Part shown: positions 1 to 9,475 of the stretch, piece after piece
Numbering within the stretch: position 1 is the first letter of the stretch
Layout: each line of letters starts with the position of its first letter
Source: Streptomyces panaciradicis
GTDB lineage: Bacteria > Actinomycetota > Actinomycetes > Streptomycetales > Streptomycetaceae
Length of the DNA stretch: 64,000 nucleotides
Assembly (NCBI RefSeq): GCF_023516615.1
Contig: NZ_JAMGBF010000067.1
Coordinates: 35,452-99,451, forward strand
Direction of reading: 5' to 3'
The notes under the pieces: generated by a model
Told to the model about the DNA's origin: nothing
What the model saw: only the letters and a program-made list of their open reading frames with translations
Database searches by the model: none
Program-made: the position numbers and the translations under genes

Positions 1-123
1 CCCGTCGACGCCGGCCAGCCAGACGTTCTGCTGGAACCCGGGGTCGGAGAGCATGTGCAGCGCGGAGCGCACATTGCTGCGCCAGCGCCACCACGGCATG
101 TCGTTCAGTGGCATACCGCCCAT
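1..123 (-). CDS. SCO4402-family conserved hypothetical protein, 5' part only
   Basis: A minus-strand reading frame opens at ATG 123 and runs off the left edge of the window. It reads MGGMPLNDMPWWRWRSNVR and continues with a Leu/Phe/Trp-rich stretch ending WLAGVDG. This is the start of a protein I remember as the SCO4402 family of Streptomyces, whose function is unknown. Only 41 residues are visible. No strong ribosome-binding site precedes ATG 123; the in-frame ATG at 114 is an alternative start. It is divergent from the solute-binding lipoprotein gene at 295, so the two share the 171-bp region between them. The open frame and family match are direct; the start choice is uncertain. Confidence 0.7.
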   Translation of the reverse strand, partial: MGGMPLNDMPWWRWRSNVRSALHMLSDPGFQQNVWLAGVDG

Positions 124-172
124 GGTGGAGGAGCGACGACCGCGACGGGAAGAGTTGTCCGAACCTTGCACG

Positions 173-242
173 GTCACCGATCGTACGTTCTTTCGCACTC
201 GCGCCTCACCTGCCCCCGTAATTCACCTGCACGTCACCGATC
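173..242. repeat. Direct repeat pair GTCACCGATC in a divergent promoter region
   Basis: The 10-mer GTCACCGATC occurs at 173-182 and again at 233-242, exactly 60 bp apart, between the minus-strand start at 123 and the plus-strand start at 295. The spacing is close to a whole number of helical turns. It may be a regulator site, but two copies of a 10-mer are weak evidence. Confidence 0.3.
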
Positions 243-294
243 AATAACCGTAGGTCACCACAGGGTTGGCGATGTGACGGAAGCGTGTGGGTCC

Positions 295-1602
295 ATGACC
301 GGCAGGCGACGCTTCCGCAGCACCTTCCTCCCCACCCGCACCCGGCCCGGCAGAGCTACCGCCCTCGCGGCGGGAGCCCTCGCGGTGTGTACGTCCCTGG
401 CCACCGGTTGCGGGGTCATCCCCGGTACCGCGAGTGCCGCCGGGGGCGACCCGATCACCGTGATGACCTGGGCGCCGCAGGGCACCAGCGCCACCAACAA
501 GCCCGGGATGCCGGCCTTCGCGCAGGCCTACGCCCGGTACGTCAACGCGCACGGCGGCCTGGGTGGCCGCAAGCTCAAGGTCCTGACCTGCAACGACCAC
601 AACGACAGCGTGGCCGCCGCCAAGTGCGCCCGCACGGCCGTCAAGCAGAACGTCGTCGCGGTCGTCGGCTCCTACAGCCAGTACGGCGAGTCCTACCTCC
701 CCGACCTGGAAGGCGCCGGCATCCCCTTCATCGGCGGCTACGGCGCCACCACCTCCGAGTTCACCAGCCCGCTGTCCTACCCGGTCAACGGCGGCCAGCC
801 GACGCTGCTGGCCGGCCTCGGCAAGGAACTCGCCGCGAGCTGCGGGCCCGTCGCGCTGATCCGGCCCGACACCATTGCGGGCGACGAGCTTCCCCCCATG
901 CTCGACTCCGGTCTGAAGGCCGGCGGGCACCGGCCCTCGATCGACCAGCGGGCCGCGGACGACACCACCGAGTACGCGGGGCCGGCCGTGAAGGCGCTGG
1001 CCGCCACCACCGGCGGCGCGGCGAAGAAGGGGTGCGCGATCCCGGCGCTCGGGGACCGCACCAGCACCTTCATGGACTCCTTCCGGCGCGAGCGCGAGGA
1101 GTATCCGGCGGTACGGACCGCAGCCACGCTCGACAGCGTCGACCAGACGGTGATCAACGAGTCCGGTGGCCCGTCGGGACCGTACGAGGGCTCCTACGTC
1201 ACCGGCTGGTACCCGGTGTCGAGCGACCCGCGCTGGGCCCCGATGAAGAAGGTGATCAGCGAGCAGGCCTTCGGCGACAACCGGATCGACGCCGGCGACG
1301 TCGGCGTGCAGACGACCTGGATCGCCTACACGGTGTTCAAGAAGGTCGTCGACTCGCTGGGCGGCGGCGACGTCACGGCCGACTCCGTGCGCCGTGCCCT
1401 CGACGACGGCCTGAAGGTCACCACCGGCGGACTGACGCCGCCCCTGAACTGGAGCGACCAGGGCCCGGTGGCCACCATCGGCTTCTCCCGGATCGTCAAC
1501 ACGGACGTGACGCTCCAGGTCGTGCGGCAGGGGCAGCTGGTGGCGGCGAAGCAGGGCTTCCTCGACGTGGCGCAGACCCTGCAGGGCGCGGACGTCGACT
1601 GA
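295..1602 (+). CDS. ABC transporter solute-binding lipoprotein, branched-chain amino acid type (periplasmic-binding fold I)
   Basis: The product is a 435-residue secreted lipoprotein. After a basic N-terminus and a short hydrophobic segment there is a lipobox LATGC at residues 35-39, so Cys39 should be lipidated. The mature part resembles LivJ/leucine-binding-type type-1 solute-binding proteins: an early GGLGGRKLKVL stretch, then alternating alpha/beta segments such as VVAVVGSYSQYGESYLP. Such proteins bind amino acids, amides or small organic acids outside the membrane. No permease or ATPase gene is adjacent, so it is either an orphan receptor or works with a transporter elsewhere. I chose ATG 295 because it places the signal peptide correctly; in-frame GTG 274 would add seven residues. 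Confidence 0.75.
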   Translation: MTGRRRFRSTFLPTRTRPGRATALAAGALAVCTSLATGCGVIPGTASAAGGDPITVMTWAPQGTSATNKPGMPAFAQAYARYVNAHGGLGGRKLKVLTCNDHNDSVAAAKCARTAVKQNVVAVVGSYSQYGESYLPDLEGAGIPFIGGYGATTSEFTSPLSYPVNGGQPTLLAGLGKELAASCGPVALIRPDTIAGDELPPMLDSGLKAGGHRPSIDQRAADDTTEYAGPAVKALAATTGGAAKKGCAIPALGDRTSTFMDSFRREREEYPAVRTAATLDSVDQTVINESGGPSGPYEGSYVTGWYPVSSDPRWAPMKKVISEQAFGDNRIDAGDVGVQTTWIAYTVFKKVVDSLGGGDVTADSVRRALDDGLKVTTGGLTPPLNWSDQGPVATIGFSRIVNTDVTLQVVRQGQLVAAKQGFLDVAQTLQGADVD

Positions 1603-1632
1603 CCGTCCGCGCCGGGCCGGGCCGGGACCGGC

Positions 1633-3327
1633 TCAGAGCTGGGTCGGTCCGCGCTGGGTCAGGCCGTAGGACTTCGCGATCGCGTTCCACAGCCGCGAGG
1701 CCTTGAGCTTCTGCTGGCTGGCGATGCCGCTCGCGGCGTTGCCGGCCGCGGTCTGCCCGGTGCCGCGGGCCTGGCCCTTGTGGCAGCCCTTGCGTCCGCC
1801 GACCTGGTCGGCCCAGGCCGCGTAGTGGTTGTCGGCGGACGCGGAGGCCTGCCACGCCTTGGTGAGGGCGGCGGTCAGGTCGGCGTGGTTCGGGAGCCTG
1901 TCGACGGACAGTCCCGACAGCCGGGTGACCAGCTCGCCGCGCTGCCTGGCGGCGGCCCGCAGGTCCGAGGCCGCGCCGCCCAGGTTCCGGCACGCCTTGA
2001 CGTCGGCCACCGCGTTGATCACCGAGGCCCGGCTGTTGCCGCTGTCGGCCAGGAGCTTGTCCAGGGCGACGGCCTGCTGCTTGGCGGGGTCGGCGGACGG
2101 CGAGGCGGAGCCGTCGCCGGCCGGGGCCGTGGCGGAGACCGGCTGGTTCTTGTCCTTGCCGTCGTCCCCGCCGCCACCGCCCATCAGCGCGCCCGCGCCG
2201 ACGCCGAGCACCACGATGCCGATGCCGACGGCCGCGATCAGCGGCACGCGCGACTTGGTACGGCCGCCGCGGCCGCCCCGGCCACCGCCACCACCGTCGT
2301 CGTCGTGGTCGCGCCCGGGCGGGAAGTACGAGGACTGGGGGCCGCCGTAGGCGGGCTGCTGCGGCTGCTCGATGCGCGGCAGTTGCTGCGTGGAGCCCGC
2401 CGGGGCCTCGCCGCCCGGTGCGCCGCGGAACAGGTTGTCGAACTCGGCGGGCGGCTGACGGTGGTCGCCCACCGGCGGGATGAACTGGGTGGCCTGCGCG
2501 TCCGGGTCGGCGGCGGGCGGCAGCGGCCCGGCACCGGCCTGCGCCGGGCGGCCGAGGAACTGGGTCGCCTCGCCGGAGGGGTGGCCACCGGCCTGGGGCG
2601 GCAGCGCGCCGGGCCCCACGGGCGGCAGGAACTGCGTGGCCCCCTCGTCGGCGGGTGCCGCGGGCACGGGCGGCAGATACTGCGTCGCCCCCTCACTGCC
2701 GGGCGCACCGCCGGTGACCGGGGGTATGAGCTGGGTGGCGCCCTCGTCGGCGGGGGGCAGCGGGGCACCGAAGGCGGCGGGAGCGCCGTAGCCGGGGGCG
2801 CCCGGGTAGGGGTTCGCCGGCGGCAGCGGGGAGCCGGACGTCGGCTGGTGGGCGGCGGGCGGGTAGCCGTCGTGCGCGGAGGCGCCCGGCGTGGGCTGCG
2901 CCGCGCCGCCGTAGGACGGGGACGGCGCGCCCTCCTGCGGCAGCGGCTGGGAACCGGCGTTCCACTGGTCCGTGGCCGGCGGCTGGTACGGGCCCGGCGT
3001 GCCCCAGGACTGGGCCTGCGGGGTGTCCCAGCCCTGGCCCGCCGCCGGGGGCGCGGACTCCTGCCGGTCGGGGCCCCAGGGCGTGCCCCAGGACTGGCCG
3101 CCGGGCGGGGCCGAGGCGGGCGGCTGCCCGGGCTGCTGCCCGGCGTAGAGGTCGCCGTACTGCGCGGTGTGCGATCCGCCCTGAGGGGCCTGCGGCGAGC
3201 CGTGCCGCGGGCCGGTCTGGTTGCCCAGCATGCCCGGCAGCAACGGTTCGCCGCCGTCGGAGGGCAGCACGATGCCTTCGCGCGCCTGGCGCTGCGAGGG
3301 CTCCTCGCTCTGTCCACTCTGCGTCAC
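1633..3327 (-). CDS. Proline/glutamine-rich single-pass membrane protein
   Basis: The 564-residue product has three parts. The first 350 or so residues are disordered and rich in Pro, Gly and Gln, with at least five copies of a short motif of the form ATQ-(F/Y/L)-(L/I)-PPV. A basic patch then leads into one transmembrane helix at roughly 358-381 (PLIAAVGIGIVVLGVGAGAL), followed by a Gly/Asp linker. The last 150 residues are predicted helical, with two Cys (KACRNLGG and GRKGCHKG) that could pair outside the cell. The start is GTG 3327, with AGGAG just upstream. The N-terminus is probably cytoplasmic. Streptomyces have several such proteins, often with FHA- or kinase-linked partners, but I cannot give this one a function. 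Confidence 0.75.
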   Translation of the reverse strand: MTQSGQSEEPSQRQAREGIVLPSDGGEPLLPGMLGNQTGPRHGSPQAPQGGSHTAQYGDLYAGQQPGQPPASAPPGGQSWGTPWGPDRQESAPPAAGQGWDTPQAQSWGTPGPYQPPATDQWNAGSQPLPQEGAPSPSYGGAAQPTPGASAHDGYPPAAHQPTSGSPLPPANPYPGAPGYGAPAAFGAPLPPADEGATQLIPPVTGGAPGSEGATQYLPPVPAAPADEGATQFLPPVGPGALPPQAGGHPSGEATQFLGRPAQAGAGPLPPAADPDAQATQFIPPVGDHRQPPAEFDNLFRGAPGGEAPAGSTQQLPRIEQPQQPAYGGPQSSYFPPGRDHDDDGGGGGRGGRGGRTKSRVPLIAAVGIGIVVLGVGAGALMGGGGGDDGKDKNQPVSATAPAGDGSASPSADPAKQQAVALDKLLADSGNSRASVINAVADVKACRNLGGAASDLRAAARQRGELVTRLSGLSVDRLPNHADLTAALTKAWQASASADNHYAAWADQVGGRKGCHKGQARGTGQTAAGNAASGIASQQKLKASRLWNAIAKSYGLTQRGPTQL

Positions 3328-3516
3328 CGGGACTCCTACTAATGGGGGACCTTGTGAAACCGTCGGCTCACGCTACCGGGTCCCCGGAGCCGGGTGCGAC
3401 ACAGCTCAGGGCGCAACCTCCTCCCCTGTGACGGCGGTAACAGGGGAGCTTCGCAGGTCGCCGTATATGTCCACCTCCGATCGAATCCGATCGTCAACCA
3501 ACCGTTTCCCGCCCGT

Positions 3517-4902
3517 TCATGCCGCGGCCTGCAGCTCCATCCGGGCCCCGAACTCCCTTACCACCGGCTCCTCCCGGTACGGCTCCAGGCGCTGCTGGAA
3601 GTCCTCCAGGTACTCGGCGCCCCGGTTGGAGCGCACGCTCTCCAGCAACTCCACCGCTTTCAGGCCGGTGTTGCAGGCCTGCTCGATCTCGCGCTGCTGC
3701 ACCTGCGCGGTGGCCAGCAGCACGTACCCGATGGCCCGCCTGCGCGCCTTCGTCTCCGGCAGCCCGGCCAGCGACTCCTCCGCGCGCCGCGCCGCCGCCT
3801 CGGCCTGGCCGAGGTCGCGGTGGCAGTGCGCCAACTCGTCGGCGAGATAGGCCTCGTCGAAGTGCGCGATCCACACCGGGTCGTCCCCGGAGGCGGAGTC
3901 GGCCGACTCCAGCGCGCTCACCGCCCGCCCGGACGCCAGCTGGGCCGCCCGCACATCGCCCATCAGGGCGTGCCCGCGCGCCTCCGCCGCGTGGAACATG
4001 GACTCCGCGCGCGGGGTGACGCGCCCGCGCGCGCCCTCCTGCGCCGCCCGCGCCAACTGGGCGATCTCACGCGGGTTCCCGAGCTGCGCGGCGAGGTGGC
4101 TCATCGAGGCGGCCAGCACATAGCCGCCGTAGCCGCGGTCACCGGCCGCCTGGGCGAGCCGCAGCGCCTGGATGTAGTACCGCTGGGCCAGGCCGGGTTG
4201 GCCCGTGTCGACGGCCATGTACCCGGCGAGTTCGGTGAGCCGGGCGACCGCGGCGAACAGGTCGCGCCCCACCGCCTCCCGGTAGGAGCCCGCCAGCAGC
4301 CCGGAGACGACGCTGTTGAGGTAGTGCACGACGACCGGGCGCACATGCCCGCTGCCGTACTGGTGGTCGAGGTCCACGAGGGCCTGCGTCATGGCCTGCA
4401 CGGCGGCCACGTCGGACTGGCCGACCCGCGGCCCCGCCGAGCGCGCCACCTGCGAGTCGGGCGAGGAGATCAGCCAGTCACGGCTGGGCTCGACCAGGGC
4501 GGAGGCGGCGACGGACGAGCCGGACAGGAAGTCCCGCCGGCCGACGTCGCTGCGCCACAGCTCGCAGACCTGCTCGATGGCCCCCAGCACCGTCGGCGAG
4601 AACTGCAGGCCGACGCCCGAGGCGAGGTTCTTGCCGTTGGCCATGCCGATCTCGTCGATCGTGACCGTGCGGCCCAGCTTGCGGCCCAGCGCCTCGGCGA
4701 TGATCGCGGGCGCCCGGCCCCGCGGCTGCTGTCCGCGCAGCCAGCGGGCCACGGACGTCTTGTCGTAGCGCAGGTCGAGGCCGTGCTCGGCGCCGCACAT
4801 GTTGACCCGGCGGGCGAGCCCGGCGTTCGAGCACCCCGCTTCCTGGATGAGCGCCTGCAGCCGTTCGTTCGGCTGCCGCGCGACGAGAGGCCTTGCGGCC
4901 AT
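3517..4902 (-). CDS. XRE-like transcriptional regulator with TPR-like C-terminal domain
   Basis: The 461-residue protein starts with a DNA-binding-like region (residues 1-90) in which AGLARRVN and TSVARWLRGQ resemble a Cro/CI helix-turn-helix. The rest is a long all-helical array with TPR-like repeats, for example YYIQALRLAQAAGDRGYGGY and AEESLAGLPETKARRRAIGY. Streptomyces have many such regulators with a sensory TPR solenoid; their ligands are mostly unknown. I chose ATG 4902 because AGGGGG lies just upstream; an in-frame start at 4941 is possible but lacks a good site. It is divergent from the small prim-pol-like gene at 5242, an arrangement repeated at 48394-49709 in this window. Confidence 0.8.
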   Translation of the reverse strand: MAARPLVARQPNERLQALIQEAGCSNAGLARRVNMCGAEHGLDLRYDKTSVARWLRGQQPRGRAPAIIAEALGRKLGRTVTIDEIGMANGKNLASGVGLQFSPTVLGAIEQVCELWRSDVGRRDFLSGSSVAASALVEPSRDWLISSPDSQVARSAGPRVGQSDVAAVQAMTQALVDLDHQYGSGHVRPVVVHYLNSVVSGLLAGSYREAVGRDLFAAVARLTELAGYMAVDTGQPGLAQRYYIQALRLAQAAGDRGYGGYVLAASMSHLAAQLGNPREIAQLARAAQEGARGRVTPRAESMFHAAEARGHALMGDVRAAQLASGRAVSALESADSASGDDPVWIAHFDEAYLADELAHCHRDLGQAEAAARRAEESLAGLPETKARRRAIGYVLLATAQVQQREIEQACNTGLKAVELLESVRSNRGAEYLEDFQQRLEPYREEPVVREFGARMELQAAA

Positions 4903-5241
4903 TGGCACTACCCCCTGTGGCTGCGGTGCCTGCCCACGCACCGAGTTGGCGTGTCTTCCACGGCCGGAACGCCTCGCCCTGGGAGGCGAGAAGATCCGGC
5001 CCTGAAGATCGATGCCCCGCCGACATGCGCAAAATGCGCGCCATGCGAGGAATTCCGAGGATTGCCGGGGTAAGGGCCTCTTGAAGGGAAGCCGTCCCCG
5101 TTCGTGGCTACCCAGCTCACGCCGTGGTTCCTCCCGCGCGCCCCCACACGTGCATCCATGCGCCCCGGACGAGGGATCGATGCCCCTCCCCCGCGCGCGT
5201 TACGCCCGTAACTCCAGGTGGGTGCGGGAGTTGTGTTCATC

Positions 5242-5895
5242 GTGGAAGAGACGATCGCGGGCACCGAAGCCGCTCAGATCCCGCAGCAGCGCGGCGAATC
5301 GCTGCTGGAGACCGCCGTACGCTACGCCGAGGAGCGCCACTGGGACGTCTTCCCCGGCACCTGGCTGGAAGCCGTCGACGGGGTGCAGCGCTGTTCCTGC
5401 GGTGACGCGGCGTGCGCCGCCCCGGGCGCGCATCCCGCGCGGGACGACTGGGCGACGCAGGCCACGGGCAGTGCGACCGTCGCGCGCCGGATGTGGCAGA
5501 AGCAGCCGACGGCGTCGATCCTGCTGCCGACGGGGCGTACGTTCGACGCGATCTCCGTGCCGGAGACGGCCGGGTTCCTGGCGCTGGCCCGCATGGAGCG
5601 CATGGAGCTGACGCTGGGGCCGGTCACGCTGACGCCGGACCGGCGGATGCACTTCTTCGTGCTGCCGGGCGCCTCGGTGAAGGTGCCGGAGTCGCTGCGC
5701 AGGCTCGGCTGGACTCCCTCCTCCCTCGATCTGGCGGTGCTCGGGGAGGGCTCCTACGTGGCCGCGCCGCCCACCCGGTTCGGCTCGCGCGGCGCCGTCC
5801 AGTGGGCCTGCCGCCCCACGCCCGCCAACCGCTGGCTGCCGGACGCGGAGGAGCTGACGTCGCCCCTGGCCTACGCGTGCGGCCGGGACAGGTGA
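5242..5895 (+). CDS. Small prim-pol-like protein (bifunctional DNA primase/polymerase N-terminal family)
   Basis: The product is 217 residues. It contains a Cys-rich motif RCSCGDAACAAPGAHP (Cys cluster around residue 45-55), followed by the beta-rich block GRTFDAISVPETAGFLAL and RRMHFFVLPGASV. These resemble the N-terminal prim-pol domain of phage and plasmid primases, but the protein is too short to be a replicative primase and has no helicase part. Streptomyces carry many such stand-alone copies, usually beside XRE regulators. I placed the start at GTG 5242 because GGGAG lies about 11 bases upstream; GTG 5233 and GTG 5218 are also in frame. The similarity is clear, but enzymatic activity is unproven. 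Confidence 0.65.
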   Translation: MEETIAGTEAAQIPQQRGESLLETAVRYAEERHWDVFPGTWLEAVDGVQRCSCGDAACAAPGAHPARDDWATQATGSATVARRMWQKQPTASILLPTGRTFDAISVPETAGFLALARMERMELTLGPVTLTPDRRMHFFVLPGASVKVPESLRRLGWTPSSLDLAVLGEGSYVAAPPTRFGSRGAVQWACRPTPANRWLPDAEELTSPLAYACGRDR

Positions 5896-5974
5896 CGTGA
5901 GCCCGAGCGGCGGAGCCGCGGATCGGGTGCGGCCCGCATCCCTGAGCGGCGCCACCTGCCCGTAGGGTTCCTTC

Positions 5975-6748
5975 ATGACCTCAGCCGCCGTACGCGTTCA
6001 AGGCCTCTGGAAACGGTTCGGGCAGCAGATCGCGGTCGCCGGGATCGATCTCGAGCTGCCCGCCGGCAAGTTCATCGGCCTCGTCGGGCCCAACGGGGCC
6101 GGGAAGACCACCACCCTCTCCATGGTGACCGGGCTGCTGCGGCCCGATCAGGGCACCGTCGAGGTCGTGGGGCACGACGTGTGGCGGGATCCGGTCGCGG
6201 TGAAGGCGCGGATCGGGGTGCTGCCGGAGGGACTGCGGCTGTTCGAGCGGCTGTCGGGCCGCGAACTGCTCGTCTACAGCGGCCGGTTGCGCGGACTGCC
6301 CGGCGCCGAGGTCGACAAGCGGGCCACCCAGCTGCTCGACGTGCTGGACCTGGCCGGTGCCCAGCACAAGCTCGTCGTCGACTACTCGACCGGCATGCGC
6401 AAGAAGATCGGGCTCGCGGCCGCCCTGCTGCACAACCCCGAAGTGCTCTTCCTGGACGAGCCGTTCGAGGGCGTGGACCCGGTGTCCGCGCAGACCATCC
6501 GGGGTGTGCTGGAGCGCTACACCGCCTCCGGCGCCACCGTCGTCTTCTCCTCCCATGTCATGGAGCTCGTCGAGTCCCTGTGCGACTGGGTCGCCGTGAT
6601 GGCCGCCGGCCGCATCCGCGCCCAGGGCACCCTCGCCGAGGTCCGCGGTGAGGCCCCCTCGCTGCAGAAGGCGTTCCTGGAACTCGTCGGCGCGGGCGGC
6701 CGCGACACCGGTTCCGATCTCGACTGGCTGGGCGGCGGCGCGCGATGA
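5975..6748 (+). CDS. ABC transporter ATP-binding protein
   Basis: This 257-residue ATPase carries Walker A GPNGAGKTT near residue 36, a Q-loop, a variant signature YSTGMRKK near residue 140, Walker B EVLFLDEP followed by FEGVDP, and the switch histidine in VVFSSHVMELVE. The STGMR signature is typical of ABC-2 type exporter ATPases such as drug, lipid and polysaccharide exporters. Its last codons overlap the start of the permease gene at 6745 (ATGA), so the two are translationally coupled and form one exporter. The substrate cannot be told from sequence. The start ATG 5975 has only a weak upstream purine stretch. Confidence 0.85.
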   Translation: MTSAAVRVQGLWKRFGQQIAVAGIDLELPAGKFIGLVGPNGAGKTTTLSMVTGLLRPDQGTVEVVGHDVWRDPVAVKARIGVLPEGLRLFERLSGRELLVYSGRLRGLPGAEVDKRATQLLDVLDLAGAQHKLVVDYSTGMRKKIGLAAALLHNPEVLFLDEPFEGVDPVSAQTIRGVLERYTASGATVVFSSHVMELVESLCDWVAVMAAGRIRAQGTLAEVRGEAPSLQKAFLELVGAGGRDTGSDLDWLGGGAR

Positions 6749-8340
6749 CGGCCACCGACGTCACCGCCGTCGTCGTACGGCTGAAGCTGTCGCTGCTGCG
6801 CAACGGACTGCGGCAGTCGGGCGGCCGGCGGGCCGCCTACGTCGTCTCCGCGGTCGTCGTCCTCCTCTTCGGGGCGCTGCAGCTGCTGGGCCTGGCCGCG
6901 CTGCGCGGACACGCGCACGCCGAGGCGGTGGTCGTCCTGCTGACGGCCGTCCTGGCGCTGGGCTGGGCGGTCATGCCGCTGTTCTTCCCCGGCGGGGACG
7001 AGACCCTGGACCCCACCCGCCTGGTCATGCTGCCGCTGCGCCCGCGGCCCCTGGTACGGGCCCTGCTGGCGGCCTCCCTCGTCGGCATCGGCCCGCTGTT
7101 CACCCTGCTCCTGCTGACCGGCTCGGTGATCACCGTCGCGCGCGGCGGAGCGGCGTACGCCGTCGGTGTCGTCGCCGTCGTGCTCGCGCTGCTGGTGTGC
7201 GTGGCCCTCGCGCGGGCCGTCGCCGCCGCCAACATCCGGCTGCTGACCAGCCGCAAGGGCCGCGATCTGGCGGTGCTCAGCGGGCTCGTCATCGCGATCG
7301 GGGCGCAGCTGGTCAACTTCGGTGCGCAGCGGCTGGGTTCGAGCGGCCTCAAGCAGCTCGCGCCGGCGGGCGACGTGGTGAAGTGGGTGCCGCCCGCCTC
7401 GGCGATCGGCGCGGTGGACTCGGTCAGCTCCGGGTCCTACGGGGTCGCCGCCCTGCAACTGGCGCTCAGCGCGGCTGCGTTGGCCGCGCTCATCGCCGTG
7501 TGGGCGCGGCACCTGACCCGGCTGATGACCTCGCCCGACGGCTCGACCCTGCAGGTGTCCGCCGAGCCCGCCGCGCGCGGCCGGGCCGGCTCCGGCCTGT
7601 CGCGCCTGCTGCCGGCCGGCCGCACCGGCACGGTCATGGAACGCAGCCTGCGGTATGTGTGGCGCGATCCCAAGACCAAGGCGGCCTGGGTGACGTCGCT
7701 GGCCATCGGGCTGATCGTGCCCGTCTTCAACGCCCTGCAGGGCACCGGCTCCGTCTACTTCGCGTGCTTCGCCGCCGGGATGCTCGGCATCCAGATGTAC
7801 AACCAGTTCGGGCAGGACACCTCCGCGTTCTGGATGGTCGCGCTGACCATTTCCTCGGGCCGGGACGCCTACGTGGAGCTGCGCGGGCGGGCGCTCGCCC
7901 TGCTGGTGATCACGCTGCCGTACGCCACTTTCGTCACCGTCGTGACGACCGCGATGCTCGGCGACTGGCCCCGGCTGCCCGAGGTCCTCGGCCTGTCCTT
8001 CGCGCTGCTCGGCGCGATGCTGGCCACCGGCGCCTGGACGTCCGCCCGGTTCCCGTACTCCATCCCGCAGGAGGGCTACAAGAACGTGGCCCCCGGCCAG
8101 ACCGGCCTCGCCTGGATCTCGATCTTCGGCGGCATGGTCTCGGCGGCCCTGCTGTCCGCGCCGGTCATCGCCGCCGCGATCTGGGCGAACGTGGCGCAGG
8201 GCGGCGACTCCTGGGGCTGGCTGCTGCTGCCGTTCGGGGCCGCGTACGGCGCGGCGATCACCTGGGCGGGCCTGCGTCTGGCGGCCCCACGCACGGCGGC
8301 CCGGCTCCCGGAGATCCTGACCGCGGTGAGCAAGGGGTGA
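6745..8340 (+). CDS. ABC-2 type transporter permease
   Basis: The 531-residue protein is strongly hydrophobic, with about 10-12 predicted membrane segments (for example AYVVSAVVVLLFGALQLLG and LVIAIGAQLVNFG) separated by short basic loops. The central loop near residues 250-300 is polar. It overlaps the preceding ATPase gene by four bases, so it is its membrane partner. Two such subunits, or one long one as here, would make the pore of an exporter. Substrate is unknown; no biosynthetic genes lie next to it. Confidence 0.8.
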   Translation: MTATDVTAVVVRLKLSLLRNGLRQSGGRRAAYVVSAVVVLLFGALQLLGLAALRGHAHAEAVVVLLTAVLALGWAVMPLFFPGGDETLDPTRLVMLPLRPRPLVRALLAASLVGIGPLFTLLLLTGSVITVARGGAAYAVGVVAVVLALLVCVALARAVAAANIRLLTSRKGRDLAVLSGLVIAIGAQLVNFGAQRLGSSGLKQLAPAGDVVKWVPPASAIGAVDSVSSGSYGVAALQLALSAAALAALIAVWARHLTRLMTSPDGSTLQVSAEPAARGRAGSGLSRLLPAGRTGTVMERSLRYVWRDPKTKAAWVTSLAIGLIVPVFNALQGTGSVYFACFAAGMLGIQMYNQFGQDTSAFWMVALTISSGRDAYVELRGRALALLVITLPYATFVTVVTTAMLGDWPRLPEVLGLSFALLGAMLATGAWTSARFPYSIPQEGYKNVAPGQTGLAWISIFGGMVSAALLSAPVIAAAIWANVAQGGDSWGWLLLPFGAAYGAAITWAGLRLAAPRTAARLPEILTAVSKG

Positions 8341-8362
8341 GGGTCCAGGGCGACACGCGCCC

Positions 8363-9283
8363 TCAGGGGCTGGTGAGCACGGCGTCCAGGAACGGCTCGA
8401 TCGCCGCCCGCCAGCCCTCCGGCTGGTCGTAGTGCACGAGGTGGCCGGCGTCGGCGACCTCCGCGTACTCCCCGGCGGGCAGCACCCGGACCATCTCCTG
8501 GGCCTCGGCCCGCCCCAGCTCGCCGTCGAGCCCCCGCACCACCAGCGCCGGGCACCGCACCTGCGCCAGCTCCTCCCAGTGCGCGTCGTAGACCCAGGTC
8601 TCCCGGGACTCGAGCATCTGGTCGGGGTCGAAGACGGGCTTCCAGCCGTCCGGGCCCTCGTGCATCACCTCGGCGTAGAACTCCCCGCGCGCGGGGTTGG
8701 GCCGCTCGACCCACGGGTCGTCCTCGCCGAACCACTTGCGCACGTCGGCCAGGGTGGCGAAGGGGACGGGCCAGGCCCGGAACCAGTCGGCCCACTCGCG
8801 CTGGGAGGCGGCGCCGAGGGCGGAGGCCCGCATGTCGCAGATGATCACGCCCCGCACCAGGTCGGGGCGCTTGGCGGCGAGCTGCCAGGCGGTCAGGGCG
8901 CCCATGGCGTGGCCGATGAGGACGGCCGGGGCGAGGCCGAGCTGTTCGAGGGCGGCCTCCGCGTCCTCGACGTACGCCTCCCGGGTGAAGGCGGCCCGTG
9001 GGGGCTTGTCGCTCTGGCCGTGGCCGCGCTGGTCGAGCGCGACGGCGCGGTGCCGCTCGGAGAGCCAGCGGGCGGTGGAGGCCCAGTGCGAGGCGCGGCC
9101 CATCAGGCCGTGCAGTAACAGGACCCCGGGCCCGTGCTCCTGCTGCGCCTGCGGGGCGGCCCGGTCCGGCGGGCCGGGCTGTTCCGGTACGAGGGTCGCG
9201 GGGTCCGCCTTGGGAGGGTCCCCGAACTCCCATGCCGCGAGGCGTACGCCGCCCGCCCCCGTCACGTCGATGCGTCGCGCCAT
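8363..9283 (-). CDS. Alpha/beta hydrolase-fold protein lacking the catalytic serine
   Basis: The 306-residue protein has the alpha/beta hydrolase core: oxyanion motif LLLHGLMG near residue 56, the ALDQRGHGQSDKP strand-turn, and a nucleophile elbow VLIGHAMGAL. In the elbow the residue that is normally Ser or Asp is Ala126 (codon GCC read directly). A possible acid (RGLDGE) and the C-terminal His in AGHLVHYDQPEGW are kept. With Ala in the elbow, classic ester hydrolysis is unlikely; it may act as a ligand-binding protein, or by a Ser-independent route as in some cofactor-free oxygenases. It is transcribed away from dmdR1 and appears to be a single-gene unit. Confidence 0.75.
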   Translation of the reverse strand: MARRIDVTGAGGVRLAAWEFGDPPKADPATLVPEQPGPPDRAAPQAQQEHGPGVLLLHGLMGRASHWASTARWLSERHRAVALDQRGHGQSDKPPRAAFTREAYVEDAEAALEQLGLAPAVLIGHAMGALTAWQLAAKRPDLVRGVIICDMRASALGAASQREWADWFRAWPVPFATLADVRKWFGEDDPWVERPNPARGEFYAEVMHEGPDGWKPVFDPDQMLESRETWVYDAHWEELAQVRCPALVVRGLDGELGRAEAQEMVRVLPAGEYAEVADAGHLVHYDQPEGWRAAIEPFLDAVLTSP

Positions 9284-9475
9284 GGTTCTGGCACCCCCCT
9301 AGCTCCGCTCGGACCGCTCGCTCCCGCTCGAGCCGGCCGGTCCTGTGAACCGTGTCCTGCCGTGCCGTGCAGCTGTCTGTACTGGTGCTTGTTCCGGTGC
9401 GTGTCCCGGTGCTGCCTTCCGCGGTGCACTCACTGCTGAAGCGCGGATTCCGCCCGCCCTGTCACTCGCAGACTA

